A stretch of DNA of 64,000 nt from Numida meleagris (lineage: Eukaryota; Chordata; Aves; Galliformes; Numididae), in NCBI RefSeq assembly GCF_002078875.1, contig NC_034411.1, forward strand, positions 3,366,784 to 3,430,783, read 5' to 3'. Positions 61,401 through 64,000 of the stretch are shown one piece after another. Every line of letters starts with the position of its first letter. The first letter of the stretch is position 1. The translations under genes and the position numbers were made by a program. The notes under the pieces are model-generated. The model was not told where the DNA came from. It was given only the letters and a program-made list of their open reading frames with translations, and did no database searches.

Positions 61401-61560
61401 GGGGGAGGCGGCCGCGGGGCTGTCGTGGCGGCGCCGCGCCGGTTCCCCGCTCGCGGGGAGCCCCCGCCGCTACTTGGGATCAATTTGACGTGGGAAGCAC
61501 GTCAATCTCGGCCGTCACGCTGGAAGCGCCCGGCGGCCTCCCATTGGCTCCCGCTCCGCT
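61401..61560 (-). promoter_or_regulatory. PAX1: Probable PAX1 core promoter
   Basis: GC-rich sequence with a CCAAT box on the PAX1 strand (ATTGG at 61543-61547 on plus), a perfect inverted repeat of TTGACGTG at 61485-61505 and another CGTCA half-site at 61513-61517. Orientation and position, just upstream of the gap that should hold exon 1, fit a TATA-less CpG-island promoter. No transcription start can be read directly. Confidence 0.45.
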
Positions 61561-63177
61561 CCTAAATGGCCGCGGCCGCCGCTCCCCGCAGCCGCCGGGG
61601 GGACCTGGGGGGGACTCGGCACCCTCCGCCCGCCCCCTCGAGGCGTGCGCCCCGCCCGGCGTGGGGCTGCGGGGAGGTGGGGAGGGGATCGCTTACCCCT
61701 CTCCCTACGCGGACAGGTCCACCCGGACCCCTCTCAACGCGGGCCGCGAGCCCCGACGGGACGGGGACACCTGTGCTGCAGCCTCGACGGAGGGGACGGG
61801 CGGGCGGGGACGTTTCTCGGCGTCGGGGGGTTCTCCGCGGGCTGCCCGGGGGAGCCGTGTTTCTCCTACACGAGCTGTGTCATCTGCGAAAGGAGCCTCG
61901 TAGGGAGAGCTTAGGTTTGGGGGAGTTTCATGCTTCCCAAGAACGGCAGATCGAAAGGCCGTGAGTTTTTCTCCGTAAACCGCTGGAAGAGGGGGAGGGA
62001 GGGGGTAAAGGGAAAATCGCCTTTCCAGCCGCATGGAGAAACTGTTCCTCTCGGAGTTCGGAATTCGGGATTTCTGCGGAGAAGGCAGAATGTGGGGCCG
62101 GGCTGCAGCGGGCAGGGAGCCGCTGTCCCCGCTCCTAATGGGGCCTTTCTCAGACCCGGTGGGGCGGGGGGAGCTATAAATTACCAGAGTTAATTACTGG
62201 GAATGTCAACTGCTTGGTCTGCACGGGCAGCGCAAACGGCGTTTGCTGCGAGCAGCGGTGTAGTCACTAGGGAACAGTGACAGCGACAAGCCCCTTCTGA
62301 TGGCCCTTCGATGGCAGCCGCCCGCCCTCCCCGCTCGCCCCCCCAGGAGCGGGGTTAAAGCCTTGACAGCCAGCACCGCCCGGTCGTTGGGCATCGGTCA
62401 TCGGGAAAAGAGAGCGGATCGATTAAATCGCAGCTACGCGATGCAGAGGGGTGGGTGCTCCGCGTTTGTGTCCCCTTCCTGGTGCTCTCCCGGCTGCAGG
62501 GTGCGGAGCACTGTGGCAATGAGTTCGCCGACCTCTGCCAACTGAGAGTCTTGCGGGAAGGAGGCAATCGAAAGGCGGCCGAAAAGGCCGGATTTCTTTC
62601 TCTCTACCCCATCAACACCACCAGACAATTTTTCTAGGCCGTCCGGCGGTCCCTTCATGCCCCCCAACAGCACAACCTTTGTACCCGAGGCAGCCCTCAC
62701 CGCTCCGCTGCAGCATCCCCGAGCGGTCCGACGGCGAGACCGTACCGGCCGCGGTGCTGCGGGGCAGTAGCTGGGGGCTCCCGGAGCCGGGCTGGTCCGA
62801 AATCCCCCCGCCCCGCCTCGGCTGAGCCAAGCTTTTGTCTCCCTCTGTTGGGAAGCGCGGAGAAATCCGCTCTTGGCGGCCGTGCGCGCATTTCCACGCG
62901 GCCCTTTCTCCTTCCTGCGCACACACAGCTCTCAGGTTTGCTCCGTGGGGACGGGTCCTGAGAGGGCTTTCTCTAGGGGGTTAAAGACAAAAATACGAAT
63001 TCCACTCCCTCCCCCGGCAGAACGGAGGACGTCAGCACACCCCCGCGGGCACCTGCTGCGGAAGGCAGTGCGTGGTACCGAGCGGGGAGAGCACGGGAGG
63101 GTCGGCCTCGAGAGGAGGTCGGGAACGCGGGCTGTGCCCGTAGGAAAAGCGCCGGCCGGGTGTTTGTGCGGGGAGGG
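61561..63177. other. Upstream CpG-island flank of PAX1, no gene seen
   Basis: GC-rich unique sequence with many overlapping ORFs on both strands. They have the composition of random GC-rich DNA (Arg, Gly, Pro and Ala rich) and no recognisable domain. Apart from the GC-box/TATA-like site, nothing stands out. Confidence 0.6.
62161..62200 (+). promoter_or_regulatory. GC box plus TATA-like element, possible divergent promoter
   Basis: GGGGCGGGG at 62161-62169 is followed by TATAAA at 62175-62180, then TTAATTAC at about 62,190. The arrangement would fit initiation to the right, away from PAX1. It may equally be a homeodomain-bound upstream element of PAX1. Confidence 0.2.
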
Positions 63178-63552
63178 AAAGAGAGGAAACGAAGGAGAAC
63201 GAAAAAAGAAAAAAAAAAAGTAAAAAAAAGAAGGAAATGAAGAAGAATGAAAAGAAGAAAAAGAAGAAAACGAAGAACAATGAAAAGGGGGTGGAAAACG
63301 GATAGAAAATGAAAGAAAAAGAGGAAGAAGGAAGAGAGGGAAGAAATAAAAAGAAAAAATAAAAGAAGGAAGAAGAAGACGAAAGGAAAATAAGAAAAAA
63401 TAATGGAAAAAGAAAAAGAATGGGGAAAATAAAAGGGAAAGAAAAGAAGAAAAAGAAGAAGAAAAAGAAAAAGAAAGGAGAAAGGAAAAGGAAAAGGAAA
63501 AGGAAAGGGAAAAGGAAAAGGAAAAGTAAAAGGAAGGAAAAGGAAAAGAGCC
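63178..63552. repeat. Long GA-rich (polypurine) tract
   Basis: About 375 bases almost entirely of A and G on plus, with interruptions, built from irregular GAAA, GAAGAA and GGAAAA units and ending in (GGAAAA)n. The long Phe/Ser/Leu-rich ORFs on the minus strand here are translations of this repeat, not genes. Confidence 0.95.
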
Positions 63553-63956
63553 GCCCGGCAGAAGGGCTCCAGGCAGGGCTGCAGCCCCGGCCGGGCCAGG
63601 TGCACCGGGATCCGACCCCGCCGGAGCGCCCCTCTCGCTCGCGGTGCCGCCCGGGGGGACCTCGGCAGCACTGGACCCGAGCGCCCTGGTACGGCTCCTC
63701 CGTGTCCCGGAGCCGAGCACCCTCTCCCAGCTCCCGACCTGCCCCCACGATAGTATTCATTTGGTCGAGCTCCGTTTTTCCCCTTTCCCTCCTCTTTCCA
63801 CTCTCCTCTTTCGGCCCTCTCGCTTTATTGACGCTCCCTCCCGGCTCCGGCTTTGATTTAGCGGTGTGAGCTCATGGTCCAGCGAGGAAAATATCAGGCT
63901 GGGGCTAAAGGGCCCCTTGTCCCACCATTCCGGATGAGGGGCAGACTGGGGGACAG
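63553..63956. other. GC-rich unique sequence, no gene seen
   Basis: CpG-rich to about 63,700, then mixed composition with pyrimidine-rich patches at 63,770-63,840. No recognisable coding or RNA feature. Confidence 0.5.
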
Positions 63957-64000
63957 TCTCCTCTCCTCTCCTCTCCTCTCCTCTCCTCTCCTCTCCTCTC
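63957..64000. repeat. (TCTCC)n microsatellite running off the window end
   Basis: Nearly perfect tandem TCTCC units to the last base; the total length is unknown. Confidence 0.97.

Larger units (their letters stand above)
60344..61450 (-). other. PAX1 intron 1, interrupted by assembly gap
   Basis: Sequence upstream of the exon 2 acceptor. It contains a short GC-rich part, the (GGAAA)n tract and the run of N. Exon 1 with the start codon is inferred to lie within the unread bases. No ATGG followed by GT was found on the minus strand between 61,401 and the window end. Confidence 0.5.
57200..63750. promoter_or_regulatory. CpG-rich domain over PAX1 and its upstream flank
   Basis: High GC with frequent CG dinucleotides over the PAX1 coding exons and upstream sequence, broken by the AT-rich middle of intron 4, the N gap and the GA tract at 63,178-63,552. 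This is typical of developmental transcription factor loci. The limits are by eye. Confidence 0.7.

Noticed and set aside
59760..61903. Large plus-strand ORFs (up to 601 codons) opposite PAX1
   Set aside because: They read the antisense of the paired-domain exon, the GGAAA repeat and the N gap. They are not genes.
62932..63760. Minus ORFs of 230-260 codons rich in Phe, Ser and Leu
   Set aside because: Translation of the GA tract at 63,178-63,552, not protein.
1..64000. A new defence, mobile or other undescribed system
   Set aside because: This is vertebrate gene desert plus one well-known developmental gene. No gene cluster, CRISPR array, viral gene or unusual coding system is visible.

Overview
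This is vertebrate, almost certainly avian, DNA. Sixteen recognisable CR1 LINE 3' ends with the bird-type octamer tail (ATTCTATG)n and a decayed mariner of the Galluhop type seen in chicken-like birds point to a galliform genome. The only protein-coding gene I can support is PAX1 on the minus strand at the right end. From family knowledge, PAX1 sits beside a large gene desert shared with FOXA2 and NKX2-2. Since PAX1 reads right to left, the left 57 kb is its 3' flank. The species and chromosome are inference; the gene identity rests on an intact paired domain plus octapeptide.

Layout. Positions 1-56,950 are intergenic: no ORF there looks like a conserved protein. They hold the CR1 fragments, one mariner relic (about 35,110-36,132), a 400-bp TTCC tract (15,256-15,664), a 23-bp minisatellite (53,144-53,424), a CTAG-rich degenerate repeat (5,579-5,728) and several repeat-free AT-rich blocks. 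The blocks resemble developmental enhancers and are densest from about 32.8 to 50.7 kb. No CR1 is recognisable from 51,208 to the end.

PAX1 (56,955-about 61,500, minus). Four coding exons can be built with consistent splice phases: 60,343-59,714 (paired domain and octapeptide), 59,600-59,470, 59,392-59,188 and a 92-bp terminal exon 57,510-57,419 ending in TAG. The start codon (predicted ATG plus one base) is not visible. It most likely lies in the 865-base run of N at 60,536-61,400, between a (GGAAA)n tract and a CCAAT/CRE-bearing CpG-island promoter. The predicted protein has 353 residues. A polyadenylation signal lies at 56,979-56,988.

Positions 61,560-64,000 are upstream CpG-island sequence with a long GA tract and a terminal (TCTCC)n tract. 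I found no tRNA, rRNA, CRISPR, prokaryotic or viral feature, and nothing that amounts to a new biological system. The items worth attention are regulatory, structural and assembly-related.
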